Shown: positions 9,918 to 23,000, counted from the stretch's first letter. The stretch is DNA of 33,498 bases from Saccoglossus kowalevskii (GCF_000003605.2 NW_003131856.1:379302-412799), one strand, 5' to 3'. Notes: generated by a model not told the origin, from the sequence alone. Made by a program: numbers and translations.

Positions 9918-12900
9918 AAGCAGTTGAATGACTACTTAATCTTTACTTTCTTTAGTATTAATGGGATTTGTATAAATGTGCTGACTATGTATATATATTA
10001 TTATTATATATCACATTCAAAAAGTCATACTGTTGTAAACCATTTAAATTTCACAAGAAATACATATTTGTGAGCCTGGGAAAATCAAAAAAATTTGTAG
10101 TAGCAAAAATATGATAGTTTATAGTATTTAGAATACATATAGTGCCTTCATTATCAAGAATAGTGAAAATATTATTTATCAAAATATTAAAGTCTTTATC
10201 CTGAAAGGTACTTTATTGAGATTAGCCTAAGTGGTCTTAACCTACCTGCTTTCTTCAGCCTTTTAACCGTAAGGGAGTGGGCATATGAGAAAATACAAAA
10301 GAAATTAATATTTTTATAATATACTGATTTCAAAATAAACCTGCTATTTTGGTTTTATATGAATTCCTAGGATAGATCATGGTTTTTGTAGCTACATTTG
10401 ATGGTGTTGTTATTCGGAGATAATATTGTGTAATATTGTTACTCATCGTCTTGCAAACTGTGAAAAGTTGGTGCCGTCCGTTGTTTTTGTTATCTTGTTA
10501 TATTAATTCTCTGCTAATACAACTGTCCATGGAACAGACTCCGAATACAGTATTCTAATAAGCCCATCTATCTCTCCAGCAATCTCTTGTGATGATAATG
10601 TTAATTTGACTGACTTAAAAACCTTTGTGAATCTGCAATTTGGTCTGTATCCAAGTATTCCCTGTGTCACTACAGACGTTTGTCCTGACATGACATTATT
10701 ACCAAACTATGTTGGTATTACCTCACTTTGACAGCTGAAAACATTCATGGTGAATGCTTTAAATAACAATGTATTTGCTTAAACACTTCAAGAGAAGTTT
10801 TAAAACCAGATGATATTCAGTTACTAATCATTATAATTAAGATTCCATATTCCTGGTGTTAGACGTAAACTTCACTCACAAAATATAAACCCCGCTGAGT
10901 TTATATTATAGCCACGAAACCCTGCTATGCAGCCGCTTCACTGAATGTGATTTCAAAACACTGGCAGTACTCGTATGCATGTTATATTTATTGTTTGTAA
11001 TCACACACAACTTAACCATTCAGTGAAGTTAGCTGATGTTGCAAACTAGCAACTGACTGAATGACTGCTGCCTAGGGGTAGTCACCCATAAAAAGATAGC
11101 AAACAGCAATAACTGTTCTGAAACAAATTTTTAACCAATTAAAGGCAATTCAAGCCAAATTCAAATTTTTCACTGGTGAGCATGTTACTGCACATATATG
11201 CAATGCATTATGGGAGATAATCTTTCACTGTATACACACTAATGAGAAGTTCATTATCGCAATAAAAACTCATTCATTAAATATAATTTGTTTGAAATGA
11301 TTTCAACAATGTTAGATTTCATATCAATTATAATATAATACTTTTTCATCCCATGTCACAGTGCAAAATTTCGAGATATGAAGAAATAATCTCACTAAAA
11401 ATGTGAAAGTGTAAAAATGTCACTTGTATCTAAAAAAAAATAATCCGGTGACCTCAATTTAAAAACAAATTTTTTTGGTATTCTTATGTTATGAACTCAT
11501 AATAATGGAGGTATGAAAAGAAAATAATGAATAACATGACATATAATCTTCAATTGAGCTTAAACCACCTTAATCATCAAAAGAATTTTTCATTTCTGAA
11601 ATATATAATATTCTGAAAATTTGTATACGCTGTTATGTGTACATAAAACTGTATAAAACTTCAAATTTGGTATGTACTCAATTTTTTAAAGTCCTCATTT
11701 ACAACTTCTATTGTCCTGTGTTGCCACAAAAGGAAATAGAAAACTCAGCATTATTACAGTGAAAATCTGCATCTGAGTTTTATACCTAACATGTACACCA
11801 CGTACAGCTAAAAAAAAATAGTTGTTTTTAGTATATTTTTCTAGTATAGTTTTTGTAGCTGATCAATATTTGTTTCAGCGTACTTAATTTTATTTTCATA
11901 GTTTTTGACAATCATAATGGAATGATAGAGATAAATAAATGTATTTTGTAATTGTTGTTAAATTTGTATACAGTATATATTTATAAATGAATAGGTTTAT
12001 TAGATTTTACTAAAGCACAAATTTTATATTAATATTACTAATTGAGTTGCATGTGACATTTTAGTGCATTTGTCTATTACATTTTAAAGTTTATTTCAAA
12101 AACTTGAATGGTAATTTTTTTTTTACATGTATCCAGGGGTGAACATTATATCGTATTAAGATATAAAACTATTTGTTGAGTTACATGTACATGTACTCCA
12201 ATAATGTATTTTTTTGTATTAAGTACATCTGGTGTTCTCTATCAACTTTTAATATTTTCAAAAGCATTTCTAAAGCACGGAATGTTGGCAAATCCTCATT
12301 CAAAGAGATGCATATAAATATGAAAAGCCCCATCAAATTTGTTGTAAATTAAATTATACTTATAATGTGTACATATTGTTAGCATAAATTCCACTGTAAA
12401 CTTGTCAAAAAATATTGAAAAGAGCATAATTGGCTAAAATCATTTGCATATCTATATTCTGCCAGTTCTCAGGTTTCTAGTTCATCCATTGGTATCAATG
12501 TACGAGTACCTGACAAGTGTGACATTTTGTTAGACTTCAAACTTACATATTGAATATTCGAAACATTTAATGGTTTGAATGGTGTATTAACATTGAATTG
12601 TTAGATGGGCAAAACTCATTGTCTTCAATTATAATAATATACCATTTTATACCTAATTTTGCAATGAGTTAATATTTATTAATGCATGTAACAAACAAAA
12701 CTTGTATAAATTGAATGCCTGGCACATGTAGTTGTGACAATTCATTTATGTTTTGTCAGTCTTACATTGATCAACTAAACATGCCATATTTTGCCACCCT
12801 CTTCCAAGTGCCTACTGCTAACTTTGTGATAATCATTTCTGTAAATATTATTAGTTAATATGTTTAGTCTTCCAATAAAGAAATATTGTAAAGAGACAGA

Positions 12901-13475
12901 ACAAATAAATAGCAATTATAAAACGAGCAGGTGTCAAATCTCAGTATTATTGAAGTGAATATGGATTTTATAAGACGCACCTGTAAATGTGATCATTGTG
13001 GATTTATTCCACATGCCTACTGCAGGCATTTTTCTGGTATGATTTTGACTGTTCTGAATTCCAGGATCCCCCCAAAAAGCATTATCAGTTTTCAAGTTAG
13101 AGCAACAACAACTCCACCCTATATAGCACAGCTTATAGCTGCATGATAATTTACTCGTGTTAAAGATTAAATAAGAGTCACAGAGTCTATGAAGTCTGAA
13201 GTGCGCCACCAGTGGTGAAACTTACCTCATTGCACATGTGAAAAATTTGAAAATGTTGAACTTTGACCCACCATTTTGAACGCGCTTTACTTTTGATACA
13301 ATTTGGATCAAAGTGTCCTTCTGGAAGGTTACCATATTTTGAAATTTATTTAACTATTTTAGGCTAGGTGGTACTCCAAAGTAGAAAAGTCTGAGACACG
13401 CGTCAAAATCAATAATTATGTAATACTTGTGACAAAAAAAATGTGATTTTCATCCCCCCATCTATTATGTTGAAT
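9918..13475. other. FAM81 3' flank / intergenic
   Basis: About 3.6 kb of AT-rich DNA. The first canonical poly-A signal after the stop is AATAAA at 10334-10339; another in good context is 12874-12879. A split inverted repeat (CTTCACTGAATG at 10936-10947, CATTCAGTGAAG at 11017-11028, with inner tgtgatt/aatcaca) could form a hairpin. Open frames at 10503-10691 (-) and 12931-13209 (both strands) have no family resemblance and are not called. Confidence 0.6.
10334..10339 (+). terminator. candidate FAM81 polyadenylation signal
   Basis: AATAAA lies 417 nt after the FAM81 stop and is the first canonical hexamer in the flank. A U-rich stretch (ttttggtttta) follows within about 20 nt. Confidence 0.4.
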
Positions 13476-13506
13476 CACAGTCCCTCTAGATGATGGAGGG
13501 ACTGTG
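13476..13506. mobile_element. 31-bp hairpin element with 7-bp target duplication (copy c)
   Basis: A 31-bp palindrome starts CACAGTCCCTC and ends GAGGGACTGTG (11 bp perfectly paired at the ends). It is flanked by perfect direct repeats GTTGAAT at 13469-13475 and 13507-13513. It is the most regular of the three family members. Confidence 0.7.
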
Positions 13507-13602
13507 GTTGAATACTTATTTACCTAAAATAATATACGGACCACAAAAGTTGGTTTAGGAAAAGATCTTTATTACCAGAAAGTTATGAAATAAAAAAACA
13601 AG

Positions 13603-13633
13603 CAGCCTCTCGGCTGAAATAGCTCCGCTATTT
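13603..13633. repeat. two adjacent small hairpins
   Basis: CAGCC-tctc-GGCTG (13603-13616) is followed directly by AAATAGC-tcc-GCTATTT (13617-13633). They sit immediately before the 157-bp tandem array and may mark one end of the element that carries it. Confidence 0.55.
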
Positions 13634-13639
13634 GCAATG

Positions 13640-14430
13640 CTCATTTCAATTATAGAACACAAGATATCATTAGAAAATGAACAATATGAATAGTATCAAT
13701 GCAATGGGACTTGCTGTTTTCAACAAAAATTCAAACATATCATTTTTCACCATAAATGATTGTGGTTTTTAACAAGAAAATATCACTTTTTACCAAAAAT
13801 GACAAAAATATTCACCAAAATTACTGTAGATATTACAAAATGAACAAATCAGAGAGAGGTCCACATGTAGTACCTATACATGTAATATCAAAGCAATTGG
13901 ACTTGCGGTTTTTAACAAGAAGTCGAAAATATCACCTTTTACCAAAAATGACAAAAATATTCACCAAAATTAGAGAATTGAAGATATCATTACAAAATGA
14001 ACAAATCAGAGAGAGGTCCACATGTAGTACCTATACATGTAATATCAAAGCAATTGGACTTGCGGTTTTTAACAAGAAGTCGAAAATATCACCTTTTACC
14101 AAAAATATTCACCAAAATTAGAGAATTGAAGATATCATTACAAAATGAACAAATCAGAGAGAGGTCCACATGCAGTACCTATACATGTAATATCAAAGCA
14201 ATTGGACTTGCGGTTTTTAACAAGAAGTCGAAAATATCACTTTTTACCAAAAATGACAAAAATATTCACCAAAATTAGAGAATTAAAGATATCATTACAA
14301 AATGAACAAATCAGAGAAAAGGTCCACATGTAGTACCTATACATGTAATATCAAAGCAATTGGACTTGCGGTTTTTAACAAGAAGTCGAAAATATCACTT
14401 TTTACCAAAAATATTCACCAAAATTAGAGA
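13640..14430. repeat. 157-bp tandem repeat array running into an assembly gap
   Basis: Monomers recur at 13861, 14018, 14166 and 14324 (position of ccacatg[t/c]agtacc). The periods are 157, 148 and 158; the short one lacks 9 bases of the aaaatgacaaaaatattc stretch. The first one or two units (13640-13860) are diverged and the last is cut by the gap. Inner monomers are about 95% or more identical. The period is not a multiple of 3, so the apparent tandem ORFs are artefacts. The period is close to nucleosome length. Confidence 0.92.
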
Positions 14431-15015
14431 NNNNNNNNNNNNNNNNNNNNNNNNNNNNNNNNNNNNNNNNNNNNNNNNNNNNNNNNNNNNNNNNNNNNNN
14501 NNNNNNNNNNNNNNNNNNNNNNNNNNNNNNNNNNNNNNNNNNNNNNNNNNNNNNNNNNNNNNNNNNNNNNNNNNNNNNNNNNNNNNNNNNNNNNNNNNNN
14601 NNNNNNNNNNNNNNNNNNNNNNNNNNNNNNNNNNNNNNNNNNNNNNNNNNNNNNNNNNNNNNNNNNNNNNNNNNNNNNNNNNNNNNNNNNNNNNNNNNNN
14701 NNNNNNNNNNNNNNNNNNNNNNNNNNNNNNNNNNNNNNNNNNNNNNNNNNNNNNNNNNNNNNNNNNNNNNNNNNNNNNNNNNNNNNNNNNNNNNNNNNNN
14801 NNNNNNNNNNNNNNNNNNNNNNNNNNNNNNNNNNNNNNNNNNNNNNNNNNNNNNNNNNNNNNNNNNNNNNNNNNNNNNNNNNNNNNNNNNNNNNNNNNNN
14901 NNNNNNNNNNNNNNNNNNNNNNNNNNNNNNNNNNNNNNNNNNNNNNNNNNNNNNNNNNNNNNNNNNNNNNNNNNNNNNNNNNNNNNNNNNNNNNNNNNNN
15001 NNNNNNNNNNNNNNN
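14431..15015. other. assembly gap (585 N)
   Basis: A run of N between two different tandem arrays. The true copy number of both arrays and whatever joins them are unknown. Confidence 0.99.
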
Positions 15016-15690
15016 ATATATCAGTGGAACATTATGCAAATTAGGTAATTAATATCCAATTAAAACTAATTAGGTCTCTGCATAATCCTAGAAGATCTAT
15101 GTAGCAAGTCTCATTGAAATATGATTACTACTTCATATATCAAAAGCTGAAAATTAATTAATTATGCAAATTAGGTAATTAATATCTACTGATATTACCC
15201 TAAAAACTTTCAGGTTTGTGCAGTGTCCTATGACATCTATGTACCAAGTTTTATTGAAATGTGATGATTAGTACTTGAGATATCAGTGGAAAAGCCGAAA
15301 ATTGATTAATCATTATGCAAATTAGGTAATTAATATTGCAGATTTTTACCCAAAACTAATCAAATCTGCGCATTAGTTTGGAGCATCTGTGTGCCAAGTT
15401 TCATCAAAATCCAATGAGTGGTTCTTTAGATATCAGTGGAACAGTCATGAAACAGCTAAAAATCAGCTAATTATCATGCAAATTAGGTAATTAATATGCA
15501 TGGATTTTCACCAAAACCTAATCAAATCTGCGCATTGGCCCAGAGCATCTATGCACCAAGTTTCATCAAAAACTGATGTATGGTTCTTGAGATATCAGTG
15601 GAACAGACGGACACACACACATACACACACATACAGACACACTAACTGCAAAGACTCCCTTTTTGTGCTTCGCACATGGGAGTCAAAAAA
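15016..15690 (+). mobile_element. tandem-repeat-bearing non-autonomous element, 3' part
   Basis: Diverged monomers of 130-161 bp share atgcaaattaggtaattaat (near 15033, 15163, 15314, 15475), caagtttcatcaaaa and gatatcagtggaacag. They are followed by an AC-rich microsatellite (15606-15645) and a terminal hairpin, GACTCCC...GGGAGTC with inner GTGC...GCAC (about 15652-15683). Related copies lie at 20640-21045 and 32256-32615. Tandem monomers, then a microsatellite, then a 3' hairpin resemble Helitron-like 'pearl' elements described in bivalves. The class is inference, since no transposase is present and the 5' end is in the gap. Confidence 0.7.
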
Positions 15691-16964
15691 AGAATGACAT
15701 TGAAATTCCCCAATTGTGTGTAGTTGTGATGCTGCCATAACTTTAGGGGCCACGAAAGTGACCTATTTTTTGGTAACTGTCCGTCATTTGCATCAGTGAC
15801 GAGATGACTTGCAAGTAGTCACTGAGATCATTAACTAAACACAGTATAATAATAACTATGATGAATATTTACACTGACTACCATAGCACTGTATGCTTCC
15901 CATAACACAAGGAATAACATTTGCATTCAGGTAACAAAGGTGTCAACTGCCAAGATTAGAATGAAATCAAACTCGTCACGTCAAAGACACAGGTGACAAT
16001 GCGTTCTGGCACGATCTAATAACTTGTATATGTCCACCATATTTGATTGGATCCCAGATGTACAATTACCTCCAAGTGAGCCAGCTTTTGAACACCGGCA
16101 TCTCTGCATCCCAGAGAAACAATGGAAACTAAAGAATTTTCCAATCGCACAAAATAAATTAAATTACTTTTAATTGTATAATGGATAACTGAAAAAGATA
16201 CACCTGTCATTTACATCAGAGCTTTCAATAGAACAAAACCATAGGACAAATGTTACATGTGTAATCTTATTATGTATAAAATAACTGTCTTCAAATCGAA
16301 AAAAATAGGAAAAAGAACAAAATACACAGCTTAAACCAATCCATGTTATAAATAACTAAAATACTAAACGTTTACATGTACTTTCACCTGCAGACATGTC
16401 TTTTCTGAACAGGCATACCTCTCTTTATATATATACTGGTATATACGATTTTAAACATCTGTTTATATTCAGAATTCAAAAATTCAAAGAAATCCTGCAG
16501 ATGGTTCATATAATTATACACATTACAAATAACAGTTCAAATTAAACAGAATTAAATGCAAACGCTGGTACATCAATGCAAAACAAATGATCGGAATAAC
16601 TAGCAGAGATACAGCACAAATTGATCCAAAATATGCTACAGAATATGAATGCAATGAATTCACATTGGGAGTCTATTATTATTTTTTTGCACTCCTGGCT
16701 GTATGTACAAAGCATATCAAATGGGGGCCTATGCAGGAGAATATTATTATTGAATGTACGCTAATGAACTAATCACAAATTTATCATCAAAGTCTGTAAT
16801 TGTCAATATGTTTACAGTGTATACACAAGTACAAATTTATCTTGGCCGGACATTAAGAACTTTCAGTATTACATTTATTGGAGAAATGCGCTGTTATCCT
16901 TTTTTTTTTATACAAAACTTAGTAAATGACATTGAGCAGCACATCAAATAGCAATGACAGCTGA
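15691..16964. other. intergenic DNA and probable TSPAN3 3'UTR
   Basis: No gene is supported. On the minus strand this is downstream of the TSPAN3 stop. AATAAA on that strand at 16874-16879 lies 86 nt past the stop. The remaining open frames look random. Confidence 0.6.
16874..16879 (-). terminator. candidate TSPAN3 polyadenylation signal
   Basis: TTTATT on the + strand is AATAAA on the gene strand, 86 nt downstream of the TSPAN3 stop codon. Confidence 0.45.
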
Positions 16965-17048
16965 CTAGGCATATTCTCCTTGAAGACTCACATATGGTAC
17001 TTCCTTACGACTGCAGATTAACATGCATGAAAATATCATACCAATAAG
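16965..17048 (-). CDS. TSPAN3: TSPAN3 exon 7: residues 222-248 and stop
   Basis: The acceptor is tatttgcag. The exon encodes the end of TM4 (LIGMIFSCMLIC), then a short cytoplasmic tail SRKEVPYVSLQGEYA and TAG. The tail cysteines next to the membrane are typical palmitoylation sites in this family. The tail YVSL could be a Yxx-phi sorting signal (inference). Confidence 0.9.
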   Translation of the reverse strand, partial: LIGMIFSCMLICSRKEVPYVSLQGEYA

Positions 17049-20000
17049 CTGCAAATAGAAACATTTCAGATGTCAGACATAACTTTATGCATTTATTAGG
17101 CTCTATTGAGCAACACTTTTTCCAGGCAGGGCTAATGCCTAACACAAAATTAGTATTGCTTCTAATTATCATGCATGGGTATCAGAGGTGTGCCACATAC
17201 AGTATAATGGGGAAATGTTCATTTTCTGTTTCAGAAGATTATTTGTTGATCCAAAGTAATCTGCAAAGCATGTAATTGAACCATTATTTAATAATTATTA
17301 AACGGTGAAAGTATATCCTGTTGTTGAAGTATTCAATATTCAATATATAAAAATTAAAACAGTGTCAATGTTTGTTTGATGTTTGATCTTAACTTTTTGA
17401 GGATCTATGGAATACAAACTCCCAGATACCAACATAAATGTAATATTTATAAAGGAATCTCACGCTTGACCACCACAAAGATACATGTCTGCACATTATA
17501 GCATGTAAAAATCCCTTTGCACAACTGCATTAGATTTGTAGGGTTTCCAAAGAGAAAGTAAATTGGTTGTCATGGCAATGTTTATTCCACAAAAGTATAT
17601 GTTTTAAGCCAAATGGACATCAGAAATTTGTAAACTTACCATAATAATGGCTAACACACATGCAGCGACAGCAATGTATTTGAGATTATCTTGGAAGATG
17701 TCAGTCAGTTTGACAAAACACCCCTGTAATAAAGAAACATAATGAAATGGGTGCGAAGACAGACAGAAATCTTGCAGTCACCAGAAAAAATGTTAGCTTT
17801 CAATCTAAAGACTGCGTCGATCGTCAAAGTATTTACTTACGAACAAAGAGATGCTAATTTTACAAAATTAACTTGTATTGTTTATAAGCCACTACCACAT
17901 CGTGCGACTACGTCTATTGTTTACAAATTATAATCCACGACTGGCAGGATGCATGTCGGTCGAAAAGTCGGACAATAGTCCTGGTCGGAAGTGTGGCAAG
18001 ATCCCTGATAGCTACATATTTCTTTCTATATTTCGTAATACAGTTCACAGGATGAACAATGAAAAGAGCACTGTGGCGGTCTTACTAATCACCGTGGCGG
18101 CTTTAGACCACAGTGGCGGGCAGGGAAAGCAGCGTGGCGGCCCTGCACACAAATTGAATGCTGGGGAGAACACTGGGCTGCTTTTGAACATCTCGAATAA
18201 AATTATGCAGTCTTTGCCGCCATCTTCACCACTCCCAGCATGCATCAACCGGGATGTTACAACTTGCATTGTGTTGCCATGTGAAGCGGTCTTCAGTACT
18301 AAGGTACAAAGTACTATATGAATTAGGTATTTCTAGAGGTCAGGGTTAGTCTATTTTTTTTAGCAACCTTCTTGAATAAACATTGCCTCGATTTACTAAT
18401 TTTTTTCCTGCTTTTTTTTATCATTTGTCTCGCCAGTGATTGAGCAGTAAAAACTGCAAATAATTGTTAATGCTGCTAATGAGATAGATCTTCATGATAT
18501 ACGTTGCATTTGTGAGACTTTGTTGCATTGTTGCTGCTATATATGCAAGTTACTACTCTAATATTTGTTTTCGAATTTAGAGATCCCGCACCCCTGAAAT
18601 ACTTGGTAACTGTTTTGCAGGCTTCAACTTTTATCAATGTCTTTGTATTGCTCAAATTAACTTTCCATCAATGCATGTTATTATTTTAAATTTGTGAAAG
18701 ACAACACCGATGCATGTTCAAGAACACCGACTACAATGCTGTGAATGGCCTACCTTTTACCCATTCAAGTCATGCAGTCTGTTTATAAGGAATACTACAA
18801 CACAATAACAGAGTTCATGTATCGGTACTTGGTGGTAATTTAGTTAAATACTTACATCCTGATAGAGCTTGTCAGTTTCTGTCGGGGCTAGACTCCCAGT
18901 GCAATCCGTTGTATTCTTACAACAGCTTGTTGGTACAGTCTTGGTCTTCTTGAAATAGTCTGTGTCTTTCCAGTCTGTATAGTTATAAACTCCACAACAC
19001 TTCAACTGATGGGATAGTCGGGAAAAAATCAAATTAAGAATCTACAATCTGCGTTTTGAAGCTGAGCATGGAAGACACATGCATGCACGTAACAGAAAAA
19101 CTAAAAATGTATTGTTAGTTTCCATGTCTGTTACCAACTTTACGCTGGAGATCTGTTAGAAATAGCAGACTGAATAATTCAGGTCTGATAATTCACTCCA
19201 TATATGCACTCAACTGCGACTCAAGCATAAATGTAGTGTATTGTGCAATATTTAGTGATATACCTACCAGCATACTCCTTAATTAGTAGGTAAGATATAT
19301 AGCAATTTATTTAGCACTTTCATTCCACAATATTATTAACTAAACACAATTTGAGAGACAACCAAGAATTTTGAAAATAGACTGTAGAAAATAAAACATG
19401 CCCAGTAAGGTATGCATAAGCATGTAATAGGAATATGCAGACACGAGTATGTGCAACCAACATTCAACAATATTTAACTTCAGTACATGCATATCATAGG
19501 AGGAAATGGTTGAATTTACACACAGACTGTGATTCCGGCACGAAGGTCATATTGTTTATTTTTTTAGGGCTAGCCAAGCTGCTATCACTCGTCCTTGCTT
19601 AGCCTGTACTTGCTTTTTAAGTAGTGTATACACTAATGCAAATTACAGAGGCGTTTCTATGGTCAAAATAATTATTAATTTAGGGCAAATACAGTATACA
19701 TTTGGGTTCACAGTTTGAGATGAAGACAAACATCTATTCTCACTTCCTTATCAAATATGTATAATTGTAGAAGTATATAATTGTTACTGTACCTCTTCCT
19801 GCATATAGTCCACACTGCCAGAACCGGCCGAGTCATTATTCCCATTGTAGTTGTGAATGGCATCATCCATACCTTCTCGGATATTCTTTTTCACCTAATA
19901 AAAGTTATGTTTTTTTAATGAATAATTTACAAGTTAAGAAAGCAAATATTTATTGCCAAGACACGATACATAATAATTTACTGCAGTACTATACAGCATT

Positions 20001-23000
20001 TTGTTTGCAATATTTTACTTGGTATAACAAGGGTATATATAATCAGCATAAATAAGTTCCAGTGAAATTACATTTGATTAATTAGGCTGCAGTGCGGCTT
20101 AAAGCGCAATAGGCGTCACATTTCGCATGTGCGAGATATATGTGTCTCATATACACAAAGACGAGTACAAACTGAGACATTACCAAGTTTTAATAAGGTA
20201 TTTTTTAGGTGATTGGAAGGTATCGAAGAAGTCACCGGCGGTAATTAGTTCAAGTCACGCCCAGGTCAAACCTCATACTTGTGATTTCCATTAGAAGAGC
20301 GCATGGGATTGTGGGAAAATCAATGTTTATCAACACAAATGTGGCACATGTGCGACGCAACGACCACCGCCCTTTAAGTAAAATCTGTGAAAATAATTTA
20401 CATTACAGTTTCCAGCAATAATTAATTGTGATTAAATTAAGTAATCTAAGTATTCTCATCACTAAATAAATGGCCATTGGACTGAGTTGAAATACCAAAA
20501 TTCAAATTGTGATGACATAACTTGGATCAGATAAAATACAGATTAGATCAAAGAAAGCTTAGAAAGAACACCCGTGTGCTGAAGGTATTGGAGGCATGAA
20601 GTTAGCACATGTGTTTTTATTAGAGCAAATACAGCACTTAAAAATATAACTGCAAGCAATGATCTGGGGGGTTCCAAGTAGCTATGAATTATAAATATTC
20701 AATAAAATAATGACCATATATGAAAATTGATGACTTGAAATTTTGGTTGTATATCTTGTCAGAAAAAAAAATTATAGCACCTGTTGTCCCTATCATCGAC
20801 TGTTTTAAAGTACTTATATCACTTTGATTTCAACCCAAAACTAATCAGATCTGTGCATTGTCCCAGAGCATCATCTATGTACCAAGTTTCATCAAAATCT
20901 AATGAGTGATTCTTTAGATATCAGTGTAACAGTCATAGACACCTACAAATCAGCTAATTATCATGCAAATTAGGTAATTAATAAGCACTGATTTTATCTA
21001 AAACCTAATCAAATCTGCACACAGGAGTCAAGAGAACAACATGCTTTTTCTACCTTAAGATCATGACGTGTATGAATCACAACATAATTACATGTTACAA
21101 ACTTGCATTTTTTCATTACAATTACAATGAAGAACAAATAATACATAACATATTTATTCTATTAGAAGCACATTGGAGATGGAAGTGCATTTGCATGTGA
21201 TACTAATAGAGCAAATATAGTCAGGTATCAGCTGACACTGCCATACAACTAGTAACAATTCAATTCGTTTATTTAAAGTCAGTTTGAAATACCTAGCCAA
21301 AGGCTAATATACTGCATTTTGTGTAGGTACCCCAAAAATTGAATTCTCTGAAAGCTAGATCAACAACTTGATATTGAAATTGTCTCATATAAACAGAAGC
21401 ACAACCATACCTCGCCATGATATACAAATCCAAGAACGGCTCCTGTGATTTCCAACAAAAGAATCAACAATATCAGCGTGAAAAACTGGAAAAAAAAAAA
21501 TATTACAATGAACGATAAATAAGGCAGCAATAATATAAAAGATATCAGCAGAGTGGCAATGAAGCAAACTGAGTGTACAAATCAATTAAGGCTGCCTGAC
21601 ACTTGTTATCAACAGAATTAATCTTACCTAAGCCACATTACATTTTATTATATTTCTGTAAAAATGCACATAACTAAAATTTATCAGTACTGAGATAATT
21701 AACAGGATAATTGCTGCTAAGTATTCTGTATTTTGTGTATGTACCCCAAAAATTGAATTCTCTGAAAGCTAGATCATTAATATCAGACTCTTGGGCAATT
21801 ATTTCATTTTTATATTTTTAGTAAAACTTGAAAAAAATTTAACAGAAAATGAGGTAACACTGCTCACTCACATAGTTGATTATCCGACTTCTATCCCTAA
21901 AATGTCTCCAAAACAGACCACAATGCCACTATGAAATCATCATATTATCAAGTTTACTTACAGTTCCAAGTAAGCATTTGCTTTCAATACATGCTCCACA
22001 ACATCCAACTAAACCAGTAATCAGTAGAAAGACAGCAGCTCCTAGGATTATCCCGGCTGGAATTAATGTGTAGTATGATTTGGTGATGTCTTCATAGTTT
22101 CCGTAAGTCACAAATACATGGATGCCAACATATCCCAATCCTGCAGCAGCCGCCTGAGAAGAAATTTTTAAAATACTCTTAGTTTTCACATATGCATTAC
22201 ATTCTATGGTTTTGCTACGTACATGTATCATTGGTTAGTGAAAGCAATACTGGCATTCATACAAGTATTTACCACGAAAAGCTCATAAAATATAGGGGTA
22301 GGAACTGCATACAGAGATGGACTTGAGCATGGACAGGAGTTCCAGGATATTGCTCGTACCTGTCACTTGCCAAATAGAGAATTCCAAATCATGTTGCTAT
22401 TCAAAAATTGTTTCTTATGCCTCACCATGCAATTGTAAATGATGAACCAAGACTGCAGATCCAATCATTATATTAAACTCCTACCATTACTATTGGGGGT
22501 TTTGATGTATCACATCAATAATGTCGCTTTGGTGATTTAGGAGAAGTTAATAAAAGCAAATCTTTCTACTGAGTGCCATGCAAGGTAAAAACTACTTTAA
22601 TACTGGGTTTTATTTTCATTTATTATTCATCCACATGTAGATGTATCATTACATAGTTGTAGCTGCCCAAGGACAATGCATCAAAACTAGATCTGCCAAA
22701 GCATAATCCACACTGGTCACCTGAAAATGCTGTCAAAAAGTACATGGTGAATTAAAAGACTGTTATATGGTCAGTCTTCCTCTTTCACAGAATAAGGAAG
22801 TTACATGCACCAAAATTAAGTCAGGAAAAAATATATTTGTCATGTTGACACAGCTCTTGTATCATGAAAGGTGAATCAATGTAGAAAACTTGAATCTATC
22901 AAGGAATCACTGTATCAAATTTATCTAAACCTGGTCTGAGAGTTGGAACTATTTGGTTTCATACTTAAATCTATACAACCAATTGCATATCATAGGATCT

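Larger units (their letters stand above)
19895..21410 (-). other. TSPAN3 intron 3
   Basis: 1.5 kb. It contains a copy of the tandem-repeat element (20640-21045, forward relative to the window) and one of the paired 51-bp repeats (21312-21362). The rest is unremarkable. Confidence 0.75.

Noticed and set aside
12931-13209. Overlapping ORFs on both strands, one cysteine/histidine-rich (CKCDHCGFIPHAYCRHF)
   Set aside because: It looks zinc-finger-like, but spacing and context fit no known finger and no adjoining exon could be found.
13756-14333. Overlapping ORFs with repeated MNKSERGPHVVPIHVISKQL-type peptides
   Set aside because: They are translations of the 157-bp tandem array. The period is not divisible by three and indels change the frame between monomers.
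13640-15605. Possible CRISPR array
   Set aside because: Monomers are about 150 bp, contiguous and lack spacers, and the context is eukaryotic.
17878-18321. 147-codon ORF across the GC-rich island, with another open frame on the opposite strand
   Set aside because: Both strands are open because of base composition. The sequence lies in a TSPAN3 intron and the peptide is not protein-like in any family I know.
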